DNA of 64,000 nt from Aromatoleum toluclasticum ATCC 700605 (GTDB lineage: Bacteria > Pseudomonadota > Gammaproteobacteria > Burkholderiales > Rhodocyclaceae): positions 34,642-98,641 of the forward strand of contig NZ_KB899510.1 of NCBI RefSeq assembly GCF_000378245.1. Direction: 5' to 3'. A program made the position numbers and the translations under genes. Below are positions 27,855 through 36,527 of the stretch, piece after piece. Positions within the stretch are counted from its first letter, which is position 1, and each line of letters starts with the position of its first letter. The notes under the pieces were generated by a model. It had not been told where the DNA came from, did no database searches, and saw only the letters and a program-made list of their open reading frames with translations.

Positions 27855-28301
27855 ATGCTCGTTGAATCTGTGCTGGCAACGAAAGGTCATGATGTATTGA
27901 CAATTTCACCGGATGCCACGGTCTATGAGGCCTTGGCACTGATGGCTAAAAACAATGTGGGTTGTGTGCTTGTAATGTCCAAAGATCAAATCGCAGGCAT
28001 CTTCTCGGAACGGGATTATGCCAGAAAGATAATTCTAAAAGGTAAGGGCTCGAAAGATACCCCGGTGAGCGAGGTGATGACCACGGAGGTCTGCATCGTC
28101 GATAAAGGGAAGACCCTCGATGAGTGTATGGCTGTGATGACCGCCAAACGAGTACGCCATCTACCGGTAGTCGAAGGCGATAAGCTCATTGGTATAATCA
28201 GTATTGGCGACACCGTAAAAAGCATTATCGATGAAAAGGAACAGGAAATCGAACACATGATTGATTTCATTCATGGCGGGGTAACCCCCCCCGGAAAATG
28301 A
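27855..28301 (+). CDS. Two-CBS-domain protein
   Basis: A 148-residue soluble protein made almost wholly of a CBS pair (~8-60 and ~74-125), with VYEALALMAKNNVGCVLVM and the second-repeat TAKRVRHLPVVEGDKLIGIIS. Such stand-alone pairs bind adenine nucleotides and act as energy sensors. The start at 27855 has a strong AAGGAGGTG site at 27841; an upstream in-frame start at 27819 has none. It stands between nuoN and a MidA-like gene in the same lower-GC block. A link to complex I control is inferred from position only. Confidence 0.85.
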   Translation: MLVESVLATKGHDVLTISPDATVYEALALMAKNNVGCVLVMSKDQIAGIFSERDYARKIILKGKGSKDTPVSEVMTTEVCIVDKGKTLDECMAVMTAKRVRHLPVVEGDKLIGIISIGDTVKSIIDEKEQEIEHMIDFIHGGVTPPGK

Positions 28302-28350
28302 TGATCGTCAGAAGTAGAATTTTCTCGAACGCAGTCGGAGGAAGTTCTAC

Positions 28351-29541
28351 GTGAAGAAGTCTCTTTTTCAGACGCAGTTACCAGAACCCGCCGCCGATGC
28401 CCAGGCGCGAAGTCTGCTACTCGTTGAGCAGATCCAGCAGGCGATCGCTGACCAGGGCGGGCGGTTGCCCTTTGACCAGTATATGGAGATGGTCTTGTAT
28501 CAACCCGGTCTGGGTTATTACACGGCGGGTTCGCGTAAATTTGGTCCCAGCGGGGATTTTATTACCTCGCCGGAGATCTCGTCCCTGTTTGCCAAATGCC
28601 TGGCTCGCCAGTGTCGGCAGGTGCTGGCACTGCTGGGGGGTGGCTATCTGCTTGAGGTGGGGGCCGGTTCTGGTGTATTGGCCGCCGATCTGCTGGCCGA
28701 GCTGGAGCAACTGGGCCAGTTACCGGAGGCCTATCTGATCCTGGAGTTGAGCCCGGATCTGCGGGCACGGCAACGTGAGATGCTGCAGACAGAGGTCCCC
28801 ACCTTGGTTGACCGGGTACGCTGGCTGGATACCCTGCCCGAGGCTGGGTTTCGCGGTGTGGTGGTTGCCAATGAGTTGTTGGATGCGATGCCGGTGCACC
28901 GTTTTAGGCTGGAGCAGGGGGCGATCAAAGAGCAGTTTGTCACGTCCCGGGATGAGGGGTTAGCGCTGGTATGGGACAGGCCGGTGAGTCGGGGGTTTGT
29001 CGAGGCGGCAGCCGCTGTGGCCACCCAATTGGGAAAGGCGGGCGCAGACTACGAATCAGAGATCAATCTGCGGGCGCCCCCCTGGCTGCAGGAGCTGGCA
29101 AAGGCGGTTGACGCCGGGGCTGTGTTGTTGATCGATTATGGCTACAGCCGGGCCGAGTATTATCATCCCGAGCGCAGCCGCGGCACCCTGATGTGCCACT
29201 ATCGGCACCGTGCCCACCCGGACCCCATGGTTTACCCCGGGCTGCAGGATATCACCGCCCATGTCGATTTTTCCGCTGTGGCCGAGGCGGCGCTGGCTGC
29301 CGGGTTTGCGGTGGCCGGCTTTACCACCCAGGCCTTTTTTCTGATGGGCAACGGCTTGGATGATCTGGTGGCGGCCTCGGATATCGATGATGTTGTTGCC
29401 CATATGGAACTGATCCAGGCGGTCAAACGGCTTACTTTGCCCAGTGAGATGGGTGAGCGTTTCAAGGTGCTGGGACTTAGCTTGGGGATCGATCAGCCAT
29501 TGTCTGGCTTTACCTTGAGAGATATGCGTGAACGACTTTAG
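28351..29541 (+). CDS. MidA/NDUFAF7-type SAM-dependent methyltransferase
   Basis: A 396-residue class I methyltransferase of the DUF185/MidA family. YMEMVLYQPGLGYY near the N-terminus and the SAM-binding LLEVGAGSGVLAADLL (~100-115) are typical, with VVANELLDAMPVHRF following. The start is GTG 28351 after CGGAGGAAG. Its mitochondrial relative NDUFAF7 dimethylates an arginine of the NuoD homologue NDUFS2 and is needed for complex I assembly. Its place directly after a full complex I operon suggests the same role here. Bacterial members have little direct evidence. Confidence 0.88.
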   Translation: MKKSLFQTQLPEPAADAQARSLLLVEQIQQAIADQGGRLPFDQYMEMVLYQPGLGYYTAGSRKFGPSGDFITSPEISSLFAKCLARQCRQVLALLGGGYLLEVGAGSGVLAADLLAELEQLGQLPEAYLILELSPDLRARQREMLQTEVPTLVDRVRWLDTLPEAGFRGVVVANELLDAMPVHRFRLEQGAIKEQFVTSRDEGLALVWDRPVSRGFVEAAAAVATQLGKAGADYESEINLRAPPWLQELAKAVDAGAVLLIDYGYSRAEYYHPERSRGTLMCHYRHRAHPDPMVYPGLQDITAHVDFSAVAEAALAAGFAVAGFTTQAFFLMGNGLDDLVAASDIDDVVAHMELIQAVKRLTLPSEMGERFKVLGLSLGIDQPLSGFTLRDMRERL

Positions 29542-29656
29542 AACATCGCCGGACGAAAGGCTGGTTGCGGGTGAGCGGTCCCGCTCAACGTCGGCTTTGG
29601 AAAATAATCGCCACCGGCTGGTCATGGCCGGGGGCTGTCGGTGACGCGGCTGACGC

Positions 29657-29678
29657 TCATGACGAGCGGCAGTCATGA
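29657..29678. terminator. Inverted repeat between convergent midA-like and araC genes
   Basis: TCATGAC (29657-29663) and GTCATGA (29672-29678) form a perfect 7-bp dyad in the 193-bp gap where two genes converge. It also lies near the right edge of the lower-GC block. A two-way terminator or boundary remnant are both possible. Confidence 0.35.
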
Positions 29679-29734
29679 CATCGACATCGCATGTCCGACC
29701 AACACGATCGGAACCCGCGGTCAGCCGGAATCGA

Positions 29735-30796
29735 TCAGCCGCGACGGTGCTTCGCGCTGACCTGGGAAGGCGGCACGCCAAAGAACTCTCGATAGCAGCG
29801 GCTGAAGTGGGGCGCGCTACTGAAGCCGCAAGCGATCGCGATGCTGGTGATGGGCTCATTGGTCTGCTGGAGCAGGCGGCGCGCGCGGGTGAGGCGGGCT
29901 TCCAGGTAATAGCGTGAAGGCGTCGTACTGAGGTGGCGCTGGAAAAGGCGATCGAGCTGGCGCTGGGAAACCCGCGCCCGCAGGGCGAGATCCTCAATGC
30001 TCAACGGTTCCTCGATATTGTTCTTCATCAGTTGCAGGACGGCCTGGAGCACTTCAGGGAAGGTGGGATCGTCCACCAGTGTCGGCATCGGACTGTCGGG
30101 CAGGTCGTCCAGAGTCCGGTCGCAGGCGAGGATCTCCTCGATGCCGCGAACCGTCTCGTCACCATGGTGATGGCGGATCACCGCGAGCATCATTCCCAGC
30201 GCACTGTTGGCCCCCGCCGACGAGATGCGGTCCCGGTCAATGACAAAAGGATTGGGTAGAAGCCGGACCTGGGGGCGCAACTCTTCGAGTCCTGCGCGGC
30301 TGTCCGGATGCACGGTGCAGCTGTAACCATCCAGCAGGCCGGCGTGCGCAAGCAGGTAACTGCCGTTCCACAGGCTGCCCAGGATCACCCGGCGCCGCGC
30401 TGCCTCGCGCAGCTTGTCGACCACCGGACGCCGGGGTTCGAGATTCGAACGGAACCCGCCACAGATGATCAGGATGTCGAGATCCTTGGTGTCGAGTGCG
30501 AGGAACTCCCCGTCCACGGAAATGTTGATGCCCAGATCGCTGCGCACCGTTGCCCCTTCCAGGCTGAACGTTTCGAAGCGGTAGAGCGGCTTGCGGCTGA
30601 TCAGGTTGGCGGTGACGATTGCGTCGACGGCGCCGGTGAAGGCCATCATCGAGAAATGTTCGAGCAGCACGAAACCGATCCGGCGGCAGATCGGGGGGTG
30701 CGCGTCGGGGGACGACCGGCCCTGCAGATAGGCCTGGTTGCTGTGTCGCATGCGGCTGTCGAAGCTGCGCGGCAGTTGCTGCGGTTTGTCCCCCAT
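29735..30796 (-). CDS. GlxA/CdhR-like AraC-family transcriptional regulator
   Basis: A 353-residue protein with a DJ-1/PfpI-like domain (~38-215; CGGFRSN and a GSLWNGSYLLA elbow with Trp-Asn where relatives have Cys-Thr) and a C-terminal AraC domain (~250-345) ending ACGFSSAPHFSRCYREFFG. The missing elbow cysteine differs from the other two paralogues. A polar ~30-residue N-terminus is present. It points towards the nuo block and belongs by composition to the GC-rich betaine region. Control of choline, carnitine or betaine genes is inferred from the family. Confidence 0.87.
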   Translation of the reverse strand: MGDKPQQLPRSFDSRMRHSNQAYLQGRSSPDAHPPICRRIGFVLLEHFSMMAFTGAVDAIVTANLISRKPLYRFETFSLEGATVRSDLGINISVDGEFLALDTKDLDILIICGGFRSNLEPRRPVVDKLREAARRRVILGSLWNGSYLLAHAGLLDGYSCTVHPDSRAGLEELRPQVRLLPNPFVIDRDRISSAGANSALGMMLAVIRHHHGDETVRGIEEILACDRTLDDLPDSPMPTLVDDPTFPEVLQAVLQLMKNNIEEPLSIEDLALRARVSQRQLDRLFQRHLSTTPSRYYLEARLTRARRLLQQTNEPITSIAIACGFSSAPHFSRCYREFFGVPPSQVSAKHRRG

Positions 30797-31036
30797 CTAT
30801 CGTCTCCACATCCTGATGTTCGAGGGCGAAAGGGCTCCTGCCGCGAGGGGCGGATCGGGCCGTGAACCGCCGCGAATATACACGAGATCCGGGACGTGCC
30901 GTCTCCCGGGGTAGGGCGGCGGCGCGGAAGGATTTTTCGGGGGCGCTCCCGGAAGCGGGTCGCACCGGGACACGATCGCTTCGCAGCCGTCGGTGCCTGG
31001 GCGGACACGCTGCACGCGGCAGCGGCCAGCGCCGGC

Positions 31037-31117
31037 ATTACCGACGAGGAGATTGCCGAAGGCTATGTGCTGAGCTGCTGCACGAAGGCCGCCTCGGACG
31101 TGAGCGTGGAGTACTGA
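31037..31117 (+). pseudogene. Remnant of a [2Fe-2S] ferredoxin-domain C-terminus
   Basis: The frame ending at TGA 31115-31117 encodes ITDEEIAEGYVLSC followed by a TSDV-like tail, SDVSVEY. This matches the C-terminal end of plant-type ferredoxin domains, as in GbcB-type reductases, which keep the last cluster cysteine after EGYVL. The upstream CxxxxCxxC motif is not found in any frame, so only the end of a gene seems to remain. It lies on the plus strand in the 348-bp gap between two minus-strand araC genes. Confidence 0.5.
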
Positions 31118-31144
31118 TCGGGGCCGATCCGGCCCCTTTGCCTC

Positions 31145-32197
31145 TCAAGCGTTGCCGTAATAGTCGACGCTCGGCGTCATGGATGGCGGGCGCGGCATGG
31201 ACAGCAGCGGGACGGGCGTGAACGTCCGATTCCTGCACTTCTGTCCGCGCTCGCCGCTCGGCGGGTAGCCGAAGAGATCGCGGTAGCACTTTGCGAAGTG
31301 CGGCGGCGTCCGGAAGCCGCAGGCGATGGCGATTTCGAGGATCGACATCGAGGTCTGCAGCAGCAGCGCGCGTGCGCGGTGCAGGCGCAGGTCGAGGTAA
31401 TACTTGGTCGGTACGCAGTTGAGGTAGCGCTTGAAAAGGCGCTCGATCTGGCGCCGCGACACGCCGATCTCGTCGGACAGTTCGTCGAGCGAGAGCGGCT
31501 CCTCGATGTTCGCCTCCATCAGCGCGGCGACCTTGAGCAGGTTTTCCTGGCAGATGCCGACCTGGCTCTGCAAGGGGACACGCTGGCGGTCGTTGTCGTC
31601 GCGAATGCGCTCGACGATGAACTGCTCCGAAATCGCCATTGCGATCTCGTGTCCGAGGTGGCCCTTGATGAGGTGAAGCATCAGATCGAGCGGCGCGATC
31701 CCGCCCGAGCAGGTATAGCGGTCGTCGTCGATCGAGAAGAGCTTCTCGGTGAGCTTGATGCCGGGAAACTCTTCGAGAAGACCCGCCATGTTCTCCCAAT
31801 GGATGGCCACGTGGTGTTTCTCGAGCACGCCGGCCTTGGCGAGCGCGTAACTCCCCGTGCACAGCGCGCCGATCGGCACATGGCGCTGCGCCAGCCTGCG
31901 CAGGGCGGACAGCAGCGGCGGGGTGACCGCTTCCTTGACCTTGATACCCCCGCACACGAAGGCGATGTCGACCGGCCCCGTGTCGTCGAGCGCCACCGTC
32001 GGCAGCATGTACGCGCCGTTGCTGGCGGTGGCCGGTTGACCGTCGAGCGTGACGATCGACCACTGGTACACCTCGCGTCCGATGAGGTAGTTCGCCATGC
32101 GGAGCGGCTCGATCGCGCTGGAGAGCGCGATCATCGAATACTTGTCGAGCGTGATGAATGAGAAGCGATAGGTGGGCGCTGCCGTTGCTGCTGCCAT
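31145..32197 (-). CDS. GbdR-like AraC-family transcriptional regulator
   Basis: A 350-residue regulator with an N-terminal DJ-1/PfpI-like sensor domain (~10-195, GALCTGSYALA elbow) and a C-terminal AraC DNA-binding domain (~235-330, ACGFRTPPHFAKCYRDLFG). An extra ~30-residue tail follows. The start at 32197 has an AAGGAG site. It shares more of its body with the regulator at 6115-7134 (ALMEANIEEPLSL in both) than with the one at 29735. It is close to the choX/choVW/bet genes and may control them. A 16-bp palindrome lies 60 bp before its start. Confidence 0.88.
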   Translation of the reverse strand: MAAATAAPTYRFSFITLDKYSMIALSSAIEPLRMANYLIGREVYQWSIVTLDGQPATASNGAYMLPTVALDDTGPVDIAFVCGGIKVKEAVTPPLLSALRRLAQRHVPIGALCTGSYALAKAGVLEKHHVAIHWENMAGLLEEFPGIKLTEKLFSIDDDRYTCSGGIAPLDLMLHLIKGHLGHEIAMAISEQFIVERIRDDNDRQRVPLQSQVGICQENLLKVAALMEANIEEPLSLDELSDEIGVSRRQIERLFKRYLNCVPTKYYLDLRLHRARALLLQTSMSILEIAIACGFRTPPHFAKCYRDLFGYPPSGERGQKCRNRTFTPVPLLSMPRPPSMTPSVDYYGNA

Positions 32198-32256
32198 GGT
32201 GTGGTCTCCTTCCGGTCTCTTTTCGTTTGGCCAGAATGCTTGTGTCTGGCTCTTGT

Positions 32257-32297
32257 TGCCTGAACCGTTTGTTTCAGGGTGACGAACGGTTCAGGCA
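32257..32297. promoter_or_regulatory. Large palindrome upstream of the GbdR-like regulator
   Basis: TGCCTGAACCGTT (32257-32269) and AACGGTTCAGGCA (32285-32297) are a perfect 13-bp inverted repeat that extends to 16 bp with one G-T pair, leaving a 9-base centre. It lies after the SMR gene and before the regulator, both on the minus strand. No T run follows, so an operator for autoregulation is as likely as a terminator. Confidence 0.5.
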
Positions 32298-32463
32298 CAT
32301 GTTCCTCGTTTTTAATTGAACGTGCAATCAAAAAAAGAAACGAGTCGATTGAGAAGCGCTATCGCGCCTTGCGCGAAGTCGACAGACATCGTTTGAAGCG
32401 CAGCAGGTGTGACGCGGCGACGGGCTTCGACAGGCGTAACCCGAATGCAGATCGGCAGCCGGT

Positions 32464-32793
32464 TCAGTGGGCGGCGCTGGGCGAAAAGACGTTGATGACG
32501 ATCACCCCGGCGACGATCAGCGTCATGCCGGCGACCACCGGGCCGCTGAGTCGCTGAGCGAAGAGCAGGGCGCCGGCAATGGAGATCAGCACGACGCCCA
32601 CCGCCGACCAGATCGCGTAGGCGACGCCGAGCGGAATGCGGTGAATGGCGAGCGAGAGGAAATAGAACGAGATGCCGTAGCCGGTCACGACGACGAGCGA
32701 AGGCAATGCGCGCGTGAAGCTGTTGGAGGCCTTGAGGGCGGTGGTGGCGGTGACCTCGGCGAGGATAGAGATCGACAGGTAAAGCCACTCCAT
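32464..32793 (-). CDS. Small multidrug resistance (EmrE/SugE-type) membrane transporter
   Basis: A 109-residue four-helix transporter. The essential helix-1 glutamate is in LAEVTATTALKAS, and helices 2-4 follow the EmrE pattern (FYFLSLAIHRIPLGVAYAIW; GMTLIVAGVIVIN). ATG 32793 is preferred over GTG 32808 because a GGAG site stands six bases before it and the length then matches EmrE. SMR proteins exchange quaternary cations for protons, and E. coli EmrE can export betaine and choline. Its place next to choX suggests that quaternary-ammonium export relieves overload. It lies beyond the choX terminator, so it is transcribed separately. Confidence 0.87.
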   Translation of the reverse strand: MEWLYLSISILAEVTATTALKASNSFTRALPSLVVVTGYGISFYFLSLAIHRIPLGVAYAIWSAVGVVLISIAGALLFAQRLSGPVVAGMTLIVAGVIVINVFSPSAAH

Positions 32794-32818
32794 GGGGTGC
32801 TCCGTCACGGTCGCAGGG

Positions 32819-32853
32819 AAAAAAATGGCGCGCGCCTTTTGGCGGCGCGCGCC
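32819..32853 (-). terminator. Rho-independent terminator after choX
   Basis: On the minus strand GGCGCGCGCC pairs with GGCGCGCGCC (plus-strand 32827-32836 and 32844-32853) around a 7-base loop and is followed by a seven-base T run (A run at 32819-32825). It is placed 58 bp after the choX stop. Confidence 0.85.
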
Positions 32854-32910
32854 GAGGGAGGAAGCAGAGGGTGCGCCCGGGTTTGCGGCCGATGACGGCC
32901 GCCCCGATTC

Positions 32911-33861
32911 TCAGCGCTTCAGGTAGGCCTTCACCGCGGCGAGACCGTCGCTGCCGTCGGCAGTCTTGACGCCGGCGAGCCACTGGTCGAGCTGCGTCGG
33001 GTTTTCCTTGAGCCAGGTCTTGATCACGGTTGCCGGATTCTTCTTCTCGACGATCGGCATCATCAGGCGGTTCTCGATGTCGGTGTTGAAGGTGAGGTTG
33101 CTCACCAGACGGCCGACGTTCGGGCAGCGGTTGAGGTAGTCGGGGGGCACGACGGTGTAGACCTTGGCTTCACCGTAGTTCGGCCCGAAGACCTCGTCGC
33201 CGCCTTCCAGGTAGCTGACGTCGAACTTGACGTTCATCGGATGCGGCTCCCAGCCGAGGAAGACGATCCACTTCTTCTGCCGGACCGCGCGGTCCACCGA
33301 CAGCAGCATTCCGGCCTCGCTCGACTCGACCATCTCGAAGCCCTTCAGGCCGAAGGTGTTCTCCTTGACCATCTTCTCGATCAGCGCGTTGCCGTCGTTG
33401 CCCGGCTCGATCCCGTAGATCTTGCGATCGAGCTTGTCGGCGAAGCGGGCGATGTCGGCGAAGGTCTTCAGTCCGGCGTCGTAGGCGTACTTCGGCACCG
33501 CGAGCGTGTATTTGGCGCCGGTGAGATTGGGTGTATCGAGGACCTTCACGTCGCCCGTCTTGACGAAGGGCTCGATCATCGGCGTCATCGACGGCGACCA
33601 GTAGCCGAGAAAGACGTCGATCTGCTTCTTCTTGATCCCGGCGAAAGTGATCGGCACCGACGCGATGGTGGTCTTCGGCCGGTAGCCGAGGCCTTCGAGC
33701 AGGGTGGAAGCGAGCGCGGTCGTCGCGGTGATGTCGGTCCAGCCCACGTCGGCGAAGCGGACGTCACGGCAGCTCGACGGTTCGACGCTGGCGGCGGCGT
33801 TGGTGGCGAACCCCGCGAGAGCCAGGGTGGCGGCAGCGGCGACCTTGACCAGTTTCTTCAT
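32911..33861 (-). CDS. choX: Choline/betaine ABC transporter substrate-binding protein (ChoX-like)
   Basis: A 316-residue periplasmic protein. It has a signal peptide (MKKLVKVAAAATLALAGFA, cleaved about residue 24), then SCRDVRFADVGWTDITATT and LGYWSPSMTP, typical of ChoX choline-binding proteins. A second cysteine in LNRCPNVG could form the family disulfide. The start at 33861 gives the signal peptide; a start 27 bases earlier does not improve it. It is divergent from the porin and the second ABC transporter, whose ATPase and permease it presumably serves. Confidence 0.88.
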   Translation of the reverse strand: MKKLVKVAAAATLALAGFATNAAASVEPSSCRDVRFADVGWTDITATTALASTLLEGLGYRPKTTIASVPITFAGIKKKQIDVFLGYWSPSMTPMIEPFVKTGDVKVLDTPNLTGAKYTLAVPKYAYDAGLKTFADIARFADKLDRKIYGIEPGNDGNALIEKMVKENTFGLKGFEMVESSEAGMLLSVDRAVRQKKWIVFLGWEPHPMNVKFDVSYLEGGDEVFGPNYGEAKVYTVVPPDYLNRCPNVGRLVSNLTFNTDIENRLMMPIVEKKNPATVIKTWLKENPTQLDQWLAGVKTADGSDGLAAVKAYLKR

Positions 33862-34279
33862 GGCGATTCCTTTTCGGTGCGGTGGCAATCAATCCAGGCG
33901 GCACGCCCGGCCGCGCGATTCCGCGCCAACCCGGGTGCCACTCGCTCTTGGCTGCCGATCATGGACCGACAGTGTTGCCGAGAATAGCCACGGGAGGGCG
34001 GAGCGAATTCCCTCGGCGCGACCCGATCTGTCGCCACGGCGCCCGCCATGGTCGGGCAGCTGTCGCCGGTCGCGGTCCACCCGCCCGCGGGCTTCTCCGG
34101 GTCCGGTCGCAAACGTGGGTTTTCGGGTCGCAATCCGGTCTGCTCGTGCCCCCTTCGCGACGAATAATCGGCCCGCCTCCCCGGAGGATGACCTCGTGTG
34201 CCCAGGCCATGGCGTGACCTGGACGGCGAGCGGGGGCGCGAACGAAGTCCTTCCATGTCTCGTGATAGGAGCCAGAATA
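33862..34279. other. Divergent promoter region between choX and the porin gene
   Basis: These 418 bases separate two divergent genes and hold no convincing gene. Long open frames on both strands here are GC-driven. Promoters for choX (minus) and for porin-choV-choW (plus) should lie here, but I cannot assign -35/-10 elements with confidence. Confidence 0.5.
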
Positions 34280-35164
34280 ATGAAATTCCACACCACCGCC
34301 TCCACCGTCGGCTTCTGCGCAATGGCTCTGTGGGGCATCGCCCCGCCCGCCCTTGCGCAATCCGCCAGTCCGGATCCCGTGCAGGTCGCCGCCGGCCCCC
34401 AGGCCGGCGTATCCGTCGCGCCCGAGGAACCTGCCGCCTCTGCGCTTACCGCGAACGTGACGCTCACCTCGCAGTATGTCTCGCGCGGCTGGCGGCAGAC
34501 CTGGGGCCAGCCCGCGCTGCAGGGCGGTTTCGACTACGCCCATCCGAGCGGCTTCTTCGCCGGCACGTGGATGTCGAGCGTGAGCAACCGCTTCATCGAG
34601 GACGGCACGGTCGAGTGGGACCTGTATGCCGGCTACGGCGGAACGGTTGGCGATGTCGGATATGGCGTCACCGCCTACTACTACGTCTACCCCGGGGCGA
34701 AGATGGCCTTCGCGGACGTGCGCTACGACTACGGCGAGATCGTTCCGAGCATCAGCTACAAGTTCCTCACGGTGAAGTACTGGCTCACCTATACCCGGGA
34801 CTACTTCGGCTTCAATGACGAGACGCTGGGCACCACGGCGCGCACCGGCGATCGCCACAGCCGCGGCTCGGGCTACCTCGACGTCAACACCAATTTCGAC
34901 CTCGGCGCCGGCTACGGGCTGCTGCTGCACTACGGTCAACAGAACGTACGCGGCTTCAGCTTCGCCAACTGGCGCGACGCCAAGGTGGCGGTGAGCAAGA
35001 GCTTCGACGGCGGCTGGACGGCGTCGCTCGCCTATACCAAGGCATGGGACAAGCACGACCTCTTCAAGCGCTTCACCACGGGCGCCGTCGACTCCTCGGG
35101 CCAGCTGGACACCTCCAACCCGCTGAAGGGCACCGTCCTGGTCTCGCTCACGAGGACCTTCTGA
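34280..35164 (+). CDS. TorF-like outer-membrane porin
   Basis: A 294-residue protein with a signal peptide (~1-26, ending PPALAQS) and a beta-rich body with alternating aromatic residues. It shows the family start ANVTLTSQYVSRGWRQTW and ends in Phe (LVSLTRTF), as outer-membrane beta barrels do. The start at 34280 has an AGGAGCC site. Relatives are annotated as TorF or Gcw_chp family putative porins. It lies 154 bp before choV and probably lets quaternary amines cross the outer membrane, an inference from position. Confidence 0.8.
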   Translation: MKFHTTASTVGFCAMALWGIAPPALAQSASPDPVQVAAGPQAGVSVAPEEPAASALTANVTLTSQYVSRGWRQTWGQPALQGGFDYAHPSGFFAGTWMSSVSNRFIEDGTVEWDLYAGYGGTVGDVGYGVTAYYYVYPGAKMAFADVRYDYGEIVPSISYKFLTVKYWLTYTRDYFGFNDETLGTTARTGDRHSRGSGYLDVNTNFDLGAGYGLLLHYGQQNVRGFSFANWRDAKVAVSKSFDGGWTASLAYTKAWDKHDLFKRFTTGAVDSSGQLDTSNPLKGTVLVSLTRTF

Positions 35165-35250
35165 GGCATGGCCAGGGGCGCCGGAAACGAGCCACGCAGG
35201 GCCAAGCCGCGTCGACGGCGGCCAAAAGAACTCAACGGGAGACACGATCA

Positions 35251-35322
35251 ATGAACGCACATGCTTTGGTGAGGAGCGGCGGGCGCATCTTGCCCGCCGT
35301 CGACGAGGGGGGAGGCCGATGA
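35251..35322 (+). CDS. 23-codon leader ORF coupled to the second ABC transporter
   Basis: A 23-residue reading frame (begins MNAHALVRSGG) starts at ATG 35251 after a GGGAG site at 35237 with 9-base spacing, and its stop TGA (35320-35322) overlaps the choV ATG (35319). It contains no run of one amino acid that would indicate classical attenuation. Its own ribosome site and the ATGA junction argue for translational coupling. It could instead be a chance frame. Confidence 0.4.
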   Translation: MNAHALVRSGGRILPAVDEGGGR

Positions 35323-36527
35323 AACACAAGATTGTCGCCAAAGGCCTCCACAAGATCTTCGGTCGCGCTCCCGACGTCGCGATGGAGATGCTGCGCAAAG
35401 GGCGGCACAAGGATGAGATCTTCCAGCAGACCGGCATGGTCGTCGGCGTGCAGGACGCGAACTTCGCGGTCAATGAAGGCGAGATCTTCGTCATCATGGG
35501 GCTGTCGGGCTCCGGCAAGTCGACGCTGATCCGCCTGTTGAATCGCCTCATCGAGCCGACCGCCGGACAGATCCTTGTCGACGGCGTCGACGTGGCGACC
35601 ATGAGCAAGGCGCAATTGGTCGCATTGCGCCGACGCGACATGGCGATGGTGTTCCAGTCCTTCGCGCTCTTGCCTCATCTGACCGTGCTGGACAATGCCG
35701 CTTTCGGGCTCGAAGTCGCGGGCGTGGGGCGCAAGGAGCGCGAGCGGCGCGCGCTGGAGGTCCTCGACGAGGTCGGTCTCAAGGCCTTCGCCGGCAAGCG
35801 CCCCGCCGAGCTGTCCGGCGGCATGCAGCAGCGCGTCGGCCTCGCGCGCGCGCTGGCGGTGGACCCGTCGCTGATGCTGATGGACGAGGCCTTCTCGGCG
35901 CTCGATCCCCTGAAGCGGACGGAAATGCAGGAACTCCTGCTGACGCTGCAGAAGGAACACAAGCGCACCATCATCTTCGTCTCGCACGACCTCGACGAGG
36001 CGTTCCGCATCGGCAACCGCATCGCGATCATGGAAGGCGGGCGCATCGTGCAGATCGGCTCGCCCGACGAGATCCTGCGCAATCCCGCCGACGACTACGT
36101 GCGCGCGTTCTTCAAGGGCGTGGACGTGAAGCGTTACCTCACCGCCAAGGACGTTGCCCTCCCGAACGAGGTTCTCGTCATGGAGGCGCCGGCCGACGTC
36201 AACGCCGGGTTCCACTCGGCGATCGGACGCTTGCGCGAGATGCGGCGCAATTACGGCTTCGTCGTCGACAAGGAGCAGCGCGTGCTGGGTACGGTGTCGA
36301 TCGATTCGATGCTCCGTTGCCTGGCGGAGGGCAGGACGACGTTCGAGCAGGCATTGCTCGACGACATCCAGCCCATTCCGGGCGACACCCGCATGAACGA
36401 GCTCATTTCCAACATCGTCAGGAATCCCTACCCGCTCCCGATCATCGACGGCGAGCGGCGCTACCTCGGCGCCGTGACCCAGACGATCCTGCTGCGGAAC
36501 ATGGCACAGGAGGCGGCCAATGTCTGA
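35319..36527 (+). CDS. choV: Choline/betaine ABC transporter ATP-binding protein
   Basis: A 402-residue paralogue of the ProV at 398-1609. Walker [10 protein letters not shown], signature LSGGMQQR and Walker B LMLMDEAF are intact, and the C-terminal CBS-type region (~275-400) is present. It overlaps the permease gene by 8 bp, as in the first transporter. The nearby ChoX-like binding protein suggests choline as the main substrate; betaine cannot be excluded. A strong GAGGGGGGAGG site precedes the start. Confidence 0.9.
   Translation: MKHKIVAKGLHKIFGRAPDVAMEMLRKGRHKDEIFQQTGMVVGVQDANFAVNEGEIFVIMGLSGSGKSTLIRLLNRLIEPTAGQILVDGVDVATMSKAQLVALRRRDMAMVFQSFALLPHLTVLDNAAFGLEVAGVGRKERERRALEVLDEVGLKAFAGKRPAELSGGMQQRVGLARALAVDPSLMLMDEAFSALDPLKRTEMQELLLTLQKEHKRTIIFVSHDLDEAFRIGNRIAIMEGGRIVQIGSPDEILRNPADDYVRAFFKGVDVKRYLTAKDVALPNEVLVMEAPADVNAGFHSAIGRLREMRRNYGFVVDKEQRVLGTVSIDSMLRCLAEGRTTFEQALLDDIQPIPGDTRMNELISNIVRNPYPLPIIDGERRYLGAVTQTILLRNMAQEAANV

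Noticed and set aside
33959..35641. 560-codon minus-strand open frame opposite the porin gene
   Set aside because: The plus-strand porin has a signal peptide, beta-barrel pattern and C-terminal Phe, while the minus frame has no domain and spans an intergenic region and two genes.
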